A program made the translations under genes and the position numbers. From contig CAZMBE010000009.1 in the NCBI GenBank assembly GCA_964564625.1, forward strand, positions 1 through 64,000: DNA of 64,000 nucleotides, written 5' to 3'. Positions 24,520 to 32,795 of this stretch are shown here, piece by piece. Origin of the DNA: UBA2185 sp964564625. GTDB lineage: Bacteria > Desulfobacterota > Syntrophia > Syntrophales > UBA2185. The notes beneath the pieces were generated by a model. That model saw only the letters and a list, made by a program, of their open reading frames with translations, ran no database searches and had not been told where the DNA came from. Each line of letters opens with the position of its first letter. Position 1 is the first letter of the stretch.

Positions 24520-25698
24520 TCATGAAGCCACGGAGGGAAGGTGCTGCTGTGGTTCTCCAAGGAGAAAGTCCCCGCGTTCAATCCACTCTTTAAGAATATG
24601 GGCAATTTCCCTTGCCTTATAGTAACTGGAAAGAGGTGCAGTAATGATTTTACGGCCGTTCAAGGTTATCTCACCGGAGAAGAGTTCCCCGTAACTTACT
24701 TCACCAAGGCTTTTAAGAGCACCGCCTTTTGGATAATCCATGCTGTAGTCATAGACCTGTGTATATATCTCCTCATTTTTTACCGATGTGTATCGTGCCA
24801 TTTCTTCATTTAACACAGGGATCGGAATACCTATCCCGACGTACAAAGAAACCCCATATCCTAACATGCTGGCTCCTACAAGCCATGCAGGACTCATTGC
24901 TTTGAGATTTCCGATGGTGGCGATTGTTCCCGCGCCCTCTTTGGGGACACCGTTTTTACCTCTCGCAACATTTGGATTATGCTGAGTTCCCTGCCAGGCA
25001 ACATAGCCTTGGGCGCCCCCTAAAAATATTCTTGTTCCGATACCGATTGTAATGTAATAAGGATCATTAAACATAGGACTTAATTGTCCGGAAGTCGCGA
25101 AATTGGCATTCGCCATGCGGGGTCTCAAAACCCCCATGTAGGTATATATAGTTTTATCGGACATATTGACAGCACAACTGTAATTCTGATAGGCATTTCG
25201 AGGGTTGAAGAGAACGGCATCTCGTAAATCATTAATTGTAATATTTTTTTCATATTTTCTTGCAGGATAACAATCTGTTCCATACCCTTCGGCACGCAGT
25301 CTGATTACATTGCCTGCCACCAGATCCTCAATGACGTGTCCTCCTCCATAGTTGAATTCTCCCGGATAGACGCTGTTGAGAGGATCTCCTTCGACAATTT
25401 CTGTTGCTCCTAAATAACAGTCTACTGCAGCGATGCCACCGTATGCCTGTACGTCATTCAGCCATATTTTAGAGGCTTTTATCTTTGGAGAGGTGTGCCC
25501 GAAGTTCAGGAATGCACCTGATGAACACATGGGACCGAATGTTCCTGTGGTGACCACATCTATTTTTCTGGCAGCTTCCACATGACCATGTTTCTCAGCA
25601 ATCTGAATCATCTCTTCCGCTGTGACAACAACAGCTTTGCCCTGCCTGATCTTCTCGTTGATCTCTTCGTAAGATTTATTTACCTTGAATTTTTTCAT
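24520..25698 (-). CDS. DUF39 homocysteine biosynthesis protein
   Basis: A 392-residue DUF39 (HcyS-type) protein, a family that in methanogens and anaerobic deltaproteobacteria forms homocysteine from aspartate semialdehyde and a sulfide donor. Conserved stretches are GKAVVVTAEEM, TGTFGPMCSSGAFLN with a candidate catalytic Cys, VDCYLGATE, IEDLVAGNVIRL and GAQGYVAWQGTQHNP. The ATG at 25698 gives the family start; a longer frame (25731) has its ribosome site too close. It overlaps the end of dut by 23 bases. The small ferredoxin/NIL-domain partner often adjacent to it is not seen. Confidence 0.85.
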   Translation of the reverse strand: MKKFKVNKSYEEINEKIRQGKAVVVTAEEMIQIAEKHGHVEAARKIDVVTTGTFGPMCSSGAFLNFGHTSPKIKASKIWLNDVQAYGGIAAVDCYLGATEIVEGDPLNSVYPGEFNYGGGHVIEDLVAGNVIRLRAEGYGTDCYPARKYEKNITINDLRDAVLFNPRNAYQNYSCAVNMSDKTIYTYMGVLRPRMANANFATSGQLSPMFNDPYYITIGIGTRIFLGGAQGYVAWQGTQHNPNVARGKNGVPKEGAGTIATIGNLKAMSPAWLVGASMLGYGVSLYVGIGIPIPVLNEEMARYTSVKNEEIYTQVYDYSMDYPKGGALKSLGEVSYGELFSGEITLNGRKIITAPLSSYYKAREIAHILKEWIERGDFLLGEPQQHLPSVAS

Positions 25699-26155
25699 GA
25701 GGTGTCCATCCTGTATGACCGAATCCCCCATCCCCTCTTGGAGTTATATCAAGTTGTTGACTTAATGTCCATGAAACCTTACATACACGGTGTACTATCA
25801 TTTGTGCAATACGGTCACCGCGCCTGATGACAAAAGGTGTTTCCCCATGATTAATCATAATGATGCCAATCTCCCCACGATAGTCTGCATCAATGGTTCC
25901 CGGAGAGTTTACCAGCGTCACGCCATTTTTTATGGCAAGGCCGCTACGAGGCCTTATTTCAGCTTCATAACCTACCGGCAGTGCAATCGCAATACCCGTG
26001 GGAATCATCTTTCTTTGGCCTGGAAATATGGTTTCTTCTCCATTCACAGCTGCATAGATATCCATGCCTGCTGCATGTTCAGTCATGTATCGGGGAAGGG
26101 AAATGTCGTGATAACCAGACAATATCTGTATGGGTATTTTAATTTCTTCCATCAT
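25676..26155 (-). CDS. dut: dUTP diphosphatase
   Basis: A 159-residue trimeric dUTPase hydrolysing dUTP to dUMP. The five motifs are present: AGMDIYAA, PRSGLAIKN, GTIDADYRGEIG with the catalytic Asp, RGDRIAQMIV, and RGDGGFGHTG, in which the usual second Gly/Ser positions are slightly changed (GFGHTG for GFGSTG). It lies six bases after the M16 protease and overlaps the DUF39 gene. Confidence 0.96.
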   Translation of the reverse strand: MMEEIKIPIQILSGYHDISLPRYMTEHAAGMDIYAAVNGEETIFPGQRKMIPTGIAIALPVGYEAEIRPRSGLAIKNGVTLVNSPGTIDADYRGEIGIIMINHGETPFVIRRGDRIAQMIVHRVCKVSWTLSQQLDITPRGDGGFGHTGWTPHEKIQGK

Positions 26156-26161
26156 TGGAAT

Positions 26162-27427
26162 TCAAATTTTATCTCCAAAGTCAAAAGAAATGTCGTTCTT
26201 TGAGACCCTTCCCGTGGCAGCAAGGGTTATGGTATCGGGTGTGAAAATTTCACAGGCCAGATTCTTCACATCTTCTGCCGTGACTGCATCTATCGAGGCA
26301 ATGACATCTTCCGGAGATATATGCCTTTCAAAGAAGATCTCATTCTTTGCCAATCTGATCATACGATTATCGGTACTCTCCATTGAGAGCAGAAAATTTC
26401 CCTTGATTAGCTCCTTGGCCTGCATCATTTCTTTTTCTGAGAGAATATTATCGCGTAACCGCTTCAATTCTGCAAGTATTAGCTTTACGACAATCTGAAC
26501 CCTATCCTCACTGGTGCCCGCATATATACCTAAAGAACCTACATCCATATAAGGGTTAAGGTATGAATGAATTGCATATGCGAGCCCCTTTTTTTCTCTG
26601 ATTTCTTGAAACAGCCTCGAGCTCATACATCCTCCCAAAACAGCATTTAATAAGAAACTGGAATATCTATTGGGGCTTGTTGCAGATGGAGCAAGGGTCC
26701 CGACTATCATATGTACCTGTTCCAGGTCTTTTTCCAGGGTAGCCACTTTTGATGTAACCACCGGAGTACTCTTTATTGAAGGATGCGTTTTCCCAGATAT
26801 GGATCCAAATGCCTGCTCTACCAGGTCGGAAAGCATATCATGTTTTAGGTTGCCTGCGGCTGCCAGAACCAGGTTATCGCTTTTGTACCTTGCGTTGAAG
26901 AAGGAAAGGATTTTTTCTCTTGTAAAAGATGCTACTTGGTCTTTCTTTCCCAATATGGGGAGACTTAAAGGGTGGTCGTTCCAGAATACATTCTCAAAAA
27001 AATCATGAATATAATCATCAGGTGAATCTTCGATCATATTGATTTCCTGAAGGATAACGGATTGCTCCTTGCGTATTTCATCTTCATTAAAACAGGAATG
27101 TATGAAAATATCGGCAAGAAGGTCTATCGCCATCGATAGATGATAGTCCGGTATCTTTATATAAAATGAGGTAAGTTCCTTGCCCGTGAACGCATTCATC
27201 ATGCCACCGACAGAATCAATAGCCGACGCGATATCGAACGCAGACCTTTTCTCAGTTCCTTTAAAGAGCATGTGTTCGATAAAGTGAGCCGTTCCGTTCG
27301 ACAGGGAATCTTCATACCGGGAACCACTCTGTACCCAGAGCCCTATTGATATTGACCTGACACGATTGATTTCTTCGGAAATGACCCTGATACCGTTGGA
27401 AAGAACGGTTTTATTGTGCATTCGCAC
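26162..27427 (-). CDS. M16-family zinc peptidase (processing-protease-like)
   Basis: A 421-residue inverzincin peptidase. AHFIEHMLFKGTEKR carries the HxxEH zinc motif, with the third ligand expected in EINMIEDSPDDY downstream. R/Y-type C-terminal residues appear in EKKGLAYAIHSYLN. It follows pnp directly with a 17-base overlap, a placement conserved in many bacteria. The GTG at 27427 has GGAAGGA at eight bases; an ATG two codons later is possible. The cellular substrate is unknown. Confidence 0.92.
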   Translation of the reverse strand: MRMHNKTVLSNGIRVISEEINRVRSISIGLWVQSGSRYEDSLSNGTAHFIEHMLFKGTEKRSAFDIASAIDSVGGMMNAFTGKELTSFYIKIPDYHLSMAIDLLADIFIHSCFNEDEIRKEQSVILQEINMIEDSPDDYIHDFFENVFWNDHPLSLPILGKKDQVASFTREKILSFFNARYKSDNLVLAAAGNLKHDMLSDLVEQAFGSISGKTHPSIKSTPVVTSKVATLEKDLEQVHMIVGTLAPSATSPNRYSSFLLNAVLGGCMSSRLFQEIREKKGLAYAIHSYLNPYMDVGSLGIYAGTSEDRVQIVVKLILAELKRLRDNILSEKEMMQAKELIKGNFLLSMESTDNRMIRLAKNEIFFERHISPEDVIASIDAVTAEDVKNLACEIFTPDTITLAATGRVSKNDISFDFGDKI

Positions 27428-29531
27428 TCAGTGCATCCTTCCTGCTAAGCCGTATTTTTCCTTGCTTATCGATCTCGAGGACTTTTACTAGAACTTCTTC
27501 CCCTTCCTGGATGATGTCGGTAACCTTTTTAACCCTTTCTCTGGAAAGTTGCGATATGTGTACCAAACCTTCCGTCCCCGGCAATATCTCCACAAAAGCT
27601 CCGAAATCAACAATCTTCTTGACAATACCGCGATAGATCTTTCCCACCTCTGCGTCTTCAGTTAACCATTTAACCATTGCTACAGCTCTCGATGCCGCTT
27701 CTGAATCACTCGATGCAATGGTTACGGTACCGTCGTCTTCTACATCGATGGTGACACCCGTCTCACTGATAATCTGTCTGATATTCTTCCCACCGCTGCC
27801 GATCACATCTCTTACTTTTTCAGGTTTTACCTTTATCGTCGTAATCCGTGGGGCATATTTCGAGATGTCCCCTCTTGGTTCGGAAAGTGTCTGTGTAAGC
27901 TTTTCAATGATGAAAATGCGACCATCTCTTGCTTGGTATAACGCTTTTCTCAAGATATCCTCATTCAATCCGCCAATTTTGATGTCCATTTGCAATGCCG
28001 TGATTCCCTTTTTTGTCCCGCATACTTTGAGATCCATATCACCTGCATGGTCTTCATCTCCGATAATATCAGAAAGAATGACCACCTTGTCGTCTTCCTT
28101 TAATAAACCCATGGCAATACCGGCGACAGCATTCTTTACCGGTACACCCGCATCCATGAGGGAAAGCGAACCTCCGCATACTGTGGCCATTGATGAGGAA
28201 CCATTCGAAGACAGGATTTCAGAGACAATTCTAATGGTGTAAGGAAACGCTTCCTCTGAAGGGAGTATCGGCAGTAAAGCTTTTCTCGCAAGAGCACCAT
28301 GTCCAATTTCTCTCCTGCCTGGACTCCTTAAAGGTCTTGCTTCTCCAACGCAATACGGCGGGAAATTGTAGTGGAGGATAAAAGCTCTCATCTCTTCACC
28401 ACTGACATAGTCCAGTCGCTGTTCGTCCGAGGACGTGCCCAGCGTGAGAGCGGCAAGGGCTTGGGTTTCTCCTCTTGTAAAAAGGGCAGATCCGTGAGCC
28501 CTCGGTAGAATACTTACTTCGGCGCTTATCGGCCTGATGTCCTCGTTAGACCTTCCGTCGGTTCTCTTGTTCTCGTGTATTATCATATTCCTGATGATTT
28601 GCCTCTCCAGATCCGACAGAATATTTTTCACCTGGAGAGCGAGCCTGTCATCATCGGCACAAATATCCTTGATAACCTTTTCGTTTATCCAATCCAGCTG
28701 CTTATGTCTGTCAAGTTTTCTTGCTATGCAATAGGCTTCTTTCATGCTGCTGGCTGCCGCTTCCGTAACTTTTGCAAGAAGGATTTCATCTACGGTGATT
28801 GTGTCCACCGCCCTTTTCTCTTTCCCTATCGTCTCACGAATATGACCCTGAAGTTCAAATACTGGACGTAATGACTCTATGCCGAAATTAATCGCATCAA
28901 CAATTGTATCCTCTTCTACCTCGACGGCCGATCCTTCAAGCATCACCAGATTAATATCAAAATCTTTGCTTCCAGGAACGGGCGCAGTTTTTCTTCCCAC
29001 GATAAAAAGATTGAAATCACTTTTCTCGAGGGCATCTGAAGGGGGATTACATACAAATGTGCCGTCAACACGCCCGACGCGAATAGCGGCAACGGGGCCG
29101 TTGAAAGGGATATCAGAGATTTCGAGCGCTACAGATGCACCGAATAACGCTGTCACAGCGGGATCATTCTCATTATCCATGGACAGTAATGTCGCGACGA
29201 TTTGAGTTTCGTGAAAATAGCCTTTCGGAAAAAGGGGTCGGAGGGACCTGTCGATTATCCTTGATGTCAATATTTCTCTTTCGTTGGGGCGGCCCTCCCG
29301 TTTAAAAAACCCTCCAGGAATTTTTCCCGCGGCAAAAGTCATCTCCTGATAATCAACCGTCAGGGGCATAAAATCGACGCCTTCTCTTTTATGTTTAAGC
29401 GAGACAGCCGTTACAATGACTACCGTATCCCCATAGGTCACAAGAACTGATCCATCAGCCTGACCTGCCATATAGTTTGTTTTAATAGAAATATCTCTTC
29501 CCGCAAAATCTATACTAAACGTGTTTTGCAT
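27411..29531 (-). CDS. pnp: polyribonucleotide nucleotidyltransferase (PNPase)
   Basis: A 706-residue 3'-5' phosphorolytic exoribonuclease. Two RNase PH domains (REGVDFMPLTVDYQE with FFKREGRPNEREIL; and PRAHGSALFTRGETQAL with SGEEMRAFILHYNFPP) flank an all-helical linker. They are followed by a KH domain (VIGSGGKNIRQIISETG) and an S1 domain (GKIYRGIVKKIVDFGAFVE, VHISQLS). It degrades mRNA in the cytoplasm. It follows rpsO, as in most bacteria, with a hairpin in the spacer. Confidence 0.98.
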   Translation of the reverse strand: MQNTFSIDFAGRDISIKTNYMAGQADGSVLVTYGDTVVIVTAVSLKHKREGVDFMPLTVDYQEMTFAAGKIPGGFFKREGRPNEREILTSRIIDRSLRPLFPKGYFHETQIVATLLSMDNENDPAVTALFGASVALEISDIPFNGPVAAIRVGRVDGTFVCNPPSDALEKSDFNLFIVGRKTAPVPGSKDFDINLVMLEGSAVEVEEDTIVDAINFGIESLRPVFELQGHIRETIGKEKRAVDTITVDEILLAKVTEAAASSMKEAYCIARKLDRHKQLDWINEKVIKDICADDDRLALQVKNILSDLERQIIRNMIIHENKRTDGRSNEDIRPISAEVSILPRAHGSALFTRGETQALAALTLGTSSDEQRLDYVSGEEMRAFILHYNFPPYCVGEARPLRSPGRREIGHGALARKALLPILPSEEAFPYTIRIVSEILSSNGSSSMATVCGGSLSLMDAGVPVKNAVAGIAMGLLKEDDKVVILSDIIGDEDHAGDMDLKVCGTKKGITALQMDIKIGGLNEDILRKALYQARDGRIFIIEKLTQTLSEPRGDISKYAPRITTIKVKPEKVRDVIGSGGKNIRQIISETGVTIDVEDDGTVTIASSDSEAASRAVAMVKWLTEDAEVGKIYRGIVKKIVDFGAFVEILPGTEGLVHISQLSRERVKKVTDIIQEGEEVLVKVLEIDKQGKIRLSRKDALSANAQ

Positions 29532-29576
29532 GCACTTATTTCCTCATTATGATGTTTTATATATTGCTGAAATACA

Positions 29577-29608
29577 AACGCCGGGTGTAATACAAACTGA
29601 CCCGCGTT
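29577..29608 (-). promoter_or_regulatory. hairpin in the rpsO-pnp spacer
   Basis: AACGCGGGT pairs with ACCCGGCGTT (one bulged base) over a 13-base loop between rpsO and pnp. There is no U-run, so it is more likely an RNA-processing or stabilising hairpin, like the RNase III site in this spacer in E. coli, than a terminator. Confidence 0.4.
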
Positions 29609-29655
29609 GGTAAAATCTTATTTTCTGTATTCTGTCACTAGAATTTGGTCCTGGA

Positions 29656-29922
29656 TTATTTTCTGAGCCCAAGTCGTTGAATCACATTCCTGTACCTTGC
29701 CACATCCTTTTTTTTAAGGTAATCCAGAAGACGTCTTCTCTGTCCCACAAGTTTCAATAGACCCCTGCGAGAGTGATGATCCTTTTTGTGAATTTTAAAA
29801 TGTTCTGTGAGGTACTCAATTCTGGCGCTGAGAAGAGCAATCTGGACTTCAGGAGACCCAGTGTCAACCGCATGCAATTGAAAATTACCAATGACTTCCT
29901 TCCTTTTTTCCGAATCTAACAC
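29656..29922 (-). CDS. rpsO: 30S ribosomal protein uS15
   Basis: An 88-residue protein matching uS15 over its full length: DTGSPEVQIALLSARI, HFKIHKKDHHSRRGLLKLV and QRRRLLDYLKKKD. It binds the central domain of 16S rRNA early in 30S assembly. It sits between truB and pnp in the standard order. Confidence 0.98.
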   Translation of the reverse strand: MLDSEKRKEVIGNFQLHAVDTGSPEVQIALLSARIEYLTEHFKIHKKDHHSRRGLLKLVGQRRRLLDYLKKKDVARYRNVIQRLGLRK

Positions 29923-30000
29923 CGCTTTATTTCCTCCCTAAAAGTTAGTGTTCAGTGACCACAAGCACATCCAACAAGCTCCAGCAGCAGGCACTAAGCC

Positions 30001-30930
30001 TTATTGGTCACTATTAAATGTTCTCAATATTTTAACGACATGTCTCCTGTCATCCAATTCATTTATCTGGTCGGATGCATAAAGCATTTTTGCAATAGAG
30101 ACAAGGTTATTCTCATCCGCGATGAACTTTATCATATCTCCCACTGCAAGGGAAGGGATATGATATTTTCTGAAGGTTTCTGAAATTGGTTGATAACCTT
30201 CCCTCAATTTTTTGGCGAATGCATGGTCGATATAGACAGCCGGAATGTCAGGAAGCGCATCAACCAGGGGAATAATGTGTTCCGGGGGAATATTTTCCTT
30301 AATAGAGCCACTGAGCGACACCGCAGATGACTCGGAAAAACGACCACTCCTTGTTCTTCGCAGGCTCGCGAGGCATGCCCCGCAGCCCAATACATCACCG
30401 ATGTCAGAACATAAGGTTCTGATATAAGTGCCCTTTGAACAGGACATGGAAAAAGTTACATAGGGTAATTTCAGATCCTTAATTACAATATTATAAATTT
30501 CCACAATTCTTGATGGCGGTTCTATTGTGATCCCCTTCCTCGCCCATTTGTAGAGAGATTTACCGCGAAATTTTATCGCTGAATATCGGGGAGGCACCTG
30601 TTCTACTCTGCCAACAAAGCCATACATAGCATTTTCTATGTCGTTTACACTGATATGAAAATCATCACGTGAGATAATTTCACCTTCTATATCCTGAGTG
30701 TCTGATCTAACGCCCAGTAACATTGTTGCCGTGTAATCTTTCGTGTCCATTGCAAAGAACTGCACAAGCTTCGTTGCCTCATTTATACAGACAGGCAGAA
30801 CGCCTGTTGCCATAGGATCAAGGGTGCCAGTATGTCCGGCTTTTTTTACATAGAGTGCCTTTTTCACATCCTCGACTACGTCGTGAGATGTTTTCCCGGA
30901 CGGTTTATCAATAACAACAATGCCGTTCAT
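30001..30930 (-). CDS. truB: tRNA pseudouridine(55) synthase
   Basis: A 309-residue TruB that makes pseudouridine 55 in the T-loop of tRNAs. GIVVIDKPSGKTSHDVV at the N-terminus, the catalytic Asp in GHTGTLDPMATGVLPV, and CSKGTYIRTLCSDIG are diagnostic. A C-terminal PUA-like part follows. It overlaps the DHH phosphoesterase gene by four bases. Confidence 0.97.
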   Translation of the reverse strand: MNGIVVIDKPSGKTSHDVVEDVKKALYVKKAGHTGTLDPMATGVLPVCINEATKLVQFFAMDTKDYTATMLLGVRSDTQDIEGEIISRDDFHISVNDIENAMYGFVGRVEQVPPRYSAIKFRGKSLYKWARKGITIEPPSRIVEIYNIVIKDLKLPYVTFSMSCSKGTYIRTLCSDIGDVLGCGACLASLRRTRSGRFSESSAVSLSGSIKENIPPEHIIPLVDALPDIPAVYIDHAFAKKLREGYQPISETFRKYHIPSLAVGDMIKFIADENNLVSIAKMLYASDQINELDDRRHVVKILRTFNSDQ

Positions 30931-31898
30931 GGGTTAAATGAAAGTTCCTCTATGGCTTTTAAAACTCTATATAAAACATTCTCGAAATCCCCACTTATGT
31001 GGCATGCGGCGGCATTTATATGTCCTCCTCCTCCAAATAAACCGGCAATGCGCTCTACGCTGACCTTCCCTTTTGATCGGAAACTTAGCTTAAATTGATG
31101 TTCCGATAATTCCATAAAGAGAATAGATATTTCGATTCCTCGAACAGAGCGGGGAATATCTACAAAACCTTCCGCGAGTTCATTACAGGCTCCAGTTTGT
31201 TCCAGGTCCTTTCGGGTGACGAGCATGTAGCCGACCTTTCTGTCCCAATCAAAAACAAGAGTTTCTAATGCCCGTGTGAGAAGTTTGATTTTAGCAAGAG
31301 GATTGCTTTCATATATATTTTCTGAAATCCACTGAGGATCAGCACCTTTTTCAACAAGGTTTCCTGCTGCAATTAGTGTGTTCGCGCTCGTATTTCTGTA
31401 ACAGAATCCTCCCGTGTCAGTCAGAATGGCCGCATACAAGTTGGTTGCTATATCTTTTGTAATAGCGCTGTTTATCTTTATTATAAGCCTGTAAATCAGC
31501 TCTGCCGAAGAACTCGCAAGATGGTCTATGAAAGCAACAGTGCCAAAGTTTTCGTTTGAGACATGGTGATCAATATTAATAATCTTCTCCACAGTGCCTA
31601 TACGACGAGCTTCATTTCCTATTCTATCCAGCTCACTGCAATCTATCACAAAGACCACATCAAAATTTTCAAGTGCTGGAAGTGTATGAACAATCTTGTT
31701 GCTGCCAGGGAGAAAGCAATAAATTTCCGGCGTTTCATCCTGATTATACACCACAACATCCTTGCCAATATTTTTCAGCATTTGATAAAGTGCAAGTTCC
31801 GATCCAAGAGCATCGCCGTCAAGTCTCACGTGGGATGTGATAAGAAAAGAATTGAACCTGTTTATTATATCAATAATACTATTCAACATGCGGTTCAT
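30927..31898 (-). CDS. nrnA: DHH-DHHA1 phosphoesterase (NrnA, nanoRNase/pAp phosphatase)
   Basis: A 323-residue DHH-family protein degrading very short RNAs and 3'-phosphoadenosine 5'-phosphate. The metal motifs are visible: SHVRLDGDALGSELAL, VFVIDCSE, INIDHHVSN and DTGGFCYRN, with the DHHA1 signature GLFGGGGHINAAAC at the end. Located between rbfA and truB as in many firmicutes and deltaproteobacteria. Two ATGs (31898, 31889) both overlap the end of rbfA; neither has a strong ribosome site, so coupling is likely. Confidence 0.93.
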   Translation of the reverse strand: MNRMLNSIIDIINRFNSFLITSHVRLDGDALGSELALYQMLKNIGKDVVVYNQDETPEIYCFLPGSNKIVHTLPALENFDVVFVIDCSELDRIGNEARRIGTVEKIINIDHHVSNENFGTVAFIDHLASSSAELIYRLIIKINSAITKDIATNLYAAILTDTGGFCYRNTSANTLIAAGNLVEKGADPQWISENIYESNPLAKIKLLTRALETLVFDWDRKVGYMLVTRKDLEQTGACNELAEGFVDIPRSVRGIEISILFMELSEHQFKLSFRSKGKVSVERIAGLFGGGGHINAAACHISGDFENVLYRVLKAIEELSFNP

Positions 31899-32241
31899 CC
31901 GTCTTTCGTAGGTCTGCAAGCAGTCTGTCGATTCGACTCCCGTATGTGAATGATTCGTCAAACATGAAAATAATATCTGGAATATAGCGCAGTTTCAGCC
32001 TCTTCCCGAGCTCCCTCTTTAAAAAACCTGTCGCTCTTTCGAGGGCCGTTTTTAATTGAGGATCACATGTATCCTTGCCCATCTCAACATAGTATACTTT
32101 CGCAAGACGGAGATCATCTGTTAATTTTACTCCGGTAATTGTAACAGATTTAATTCGCGGATCTCTGATCTCCCTTAACAGAATATCCGAAATATCTGCC
32201 ATAATTAGATCTGCTACGCGACTTGACCTTTTAATGCTCAT
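31879..32241 (-). CDS. rbfA: ribosome-binding factor A
   Basis: A 120-residue protein with the RbfA fold signatures SSRVADLIMADISDIL, IRDPRIKSVTITGVKL and LRYIPDIIFMFDES, plus a short acidic tail. It is needed for 16S rRNA maturation and cold growth. The ATG at 32241 with AGGA nine bases upstream gives the standard N-terminus; longer starts only add unrelated residues. It overlaps the DUF503 gene by 11 bases. Confidence 0.95.
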   Translation of the reverse strand: MSIKRSSRVADLIMADISDILLREIRDPRIKSVTITGVKLTDDLRLAKVYYVEMGKDTCDPQLKTALERATGFLKRELGKRLKLRYIPDIIFMFDESFTYGSRIDRLLADLRKTDEPHVE

Positions 32242-32566
32242 TATACTTATCCTCATATTCGAGGTGACCAATTGAATCAGGGAAGTTGGTGATTTCAATT
32301 TTTGTATGTAAGACATCGGCGAGGTGAAGGTTGTCGATAAATTTCAAAACGTGGTCAACTTTTCCATTTATATAACGTCTGTCATTTCCTACTACACTAA
32401 ACCCGATCTTAGCTCTTTTCCAGTTGTCATTATCCCCAATTTCTGCAATAGATATGTTGAATTCGTTTTGCGTTCGTTTTAGTATTCTATTAAGCACGCC
32501 TCTTTTTTCCTTCAGAGACCTGCTTTCGACGATCCATAATTCTATAATACCCGATCCAATAACCAT
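32231..32566 (-). CDS. DUF503 (YlxP-like) protein
   Basis: A 111-residue DUF503 protein, of the kind lying between infB and rbfA in many genomes. SRSLKEKRGVLNRILKR is the family signature, and SIAEIGDNDNWKRAKIGFSVVGND follows in the ferredoxin-like fold. A role in ribosome maturation is suggested by position; no activity is established. A 229-base spacer with a mobile-like element separates it from infB. Confidence 0.9.
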   Translation of the reverse strand: MVIGSGIIELWIVESRSLKEKRGVLNRILKRTQNEFNISIAEIGDNDNWKRAKIGFSVVGNDRRYINGKVDHVLKFIDNLHLADVLHTKIEITNFPDSIGHLEYEDKYNEH

Positions 32567-32624
32567 CTTTTTACTAAAGCCTTAATAAGTTCGGATCTTC
32601 TCCGAAAAAGTTACTATCCTCTCC

Positions 32625-32787
32625 AGGATTCAAGGGCTCAAGGGATCGAGGATTCGAGTGAAATACTAATAAGATACAAGGATTTAAAGATTTGGCAGAA
32701 ATCATATACATTGTATTTGGATATTTATATATAAAATCATTGAACAATAAACACTTGAACCATTTAATCCTTGAACGCTCGAATCCT
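32625..32787. mobile_element. small inverted-repeat (MITE-like) element
   Basis: Imperfect 36-base inverted repeats (32625-32660 and 32752-32787, 26 of 36 positions matching) built from AGGATTC-AAG/GAG words enclose about 90 bases. It is inserted in the infB-ylxP spacer of an otherwise tightly packed operon, ending eight bases past the infB stop. It encloses a relic of a four-helix-bundle gene. No transposase is present, and target duplications are not evident. Confidence 0.55.
32657..32734 (+). pseudogene. relic of a four-helix-bundle (23S rRNA intervening-sequence) protein gene
   Basis: One frame reads RYKDLKIWQKSYTLYLDIY and then stops. DLKxWQKSxxLxxxIY is the N-terminal signature of the S23/four-helix-bundle proteins (about 120 residues) encoded in 23S rRNA intervening sequences. 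Only about 20 family residues remain and no start codon is evident. The fragment is on the strand opposite to the surrounding operon. Confidence 0.5.
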
Positions 32788-32795
32788 TGTCTCTT

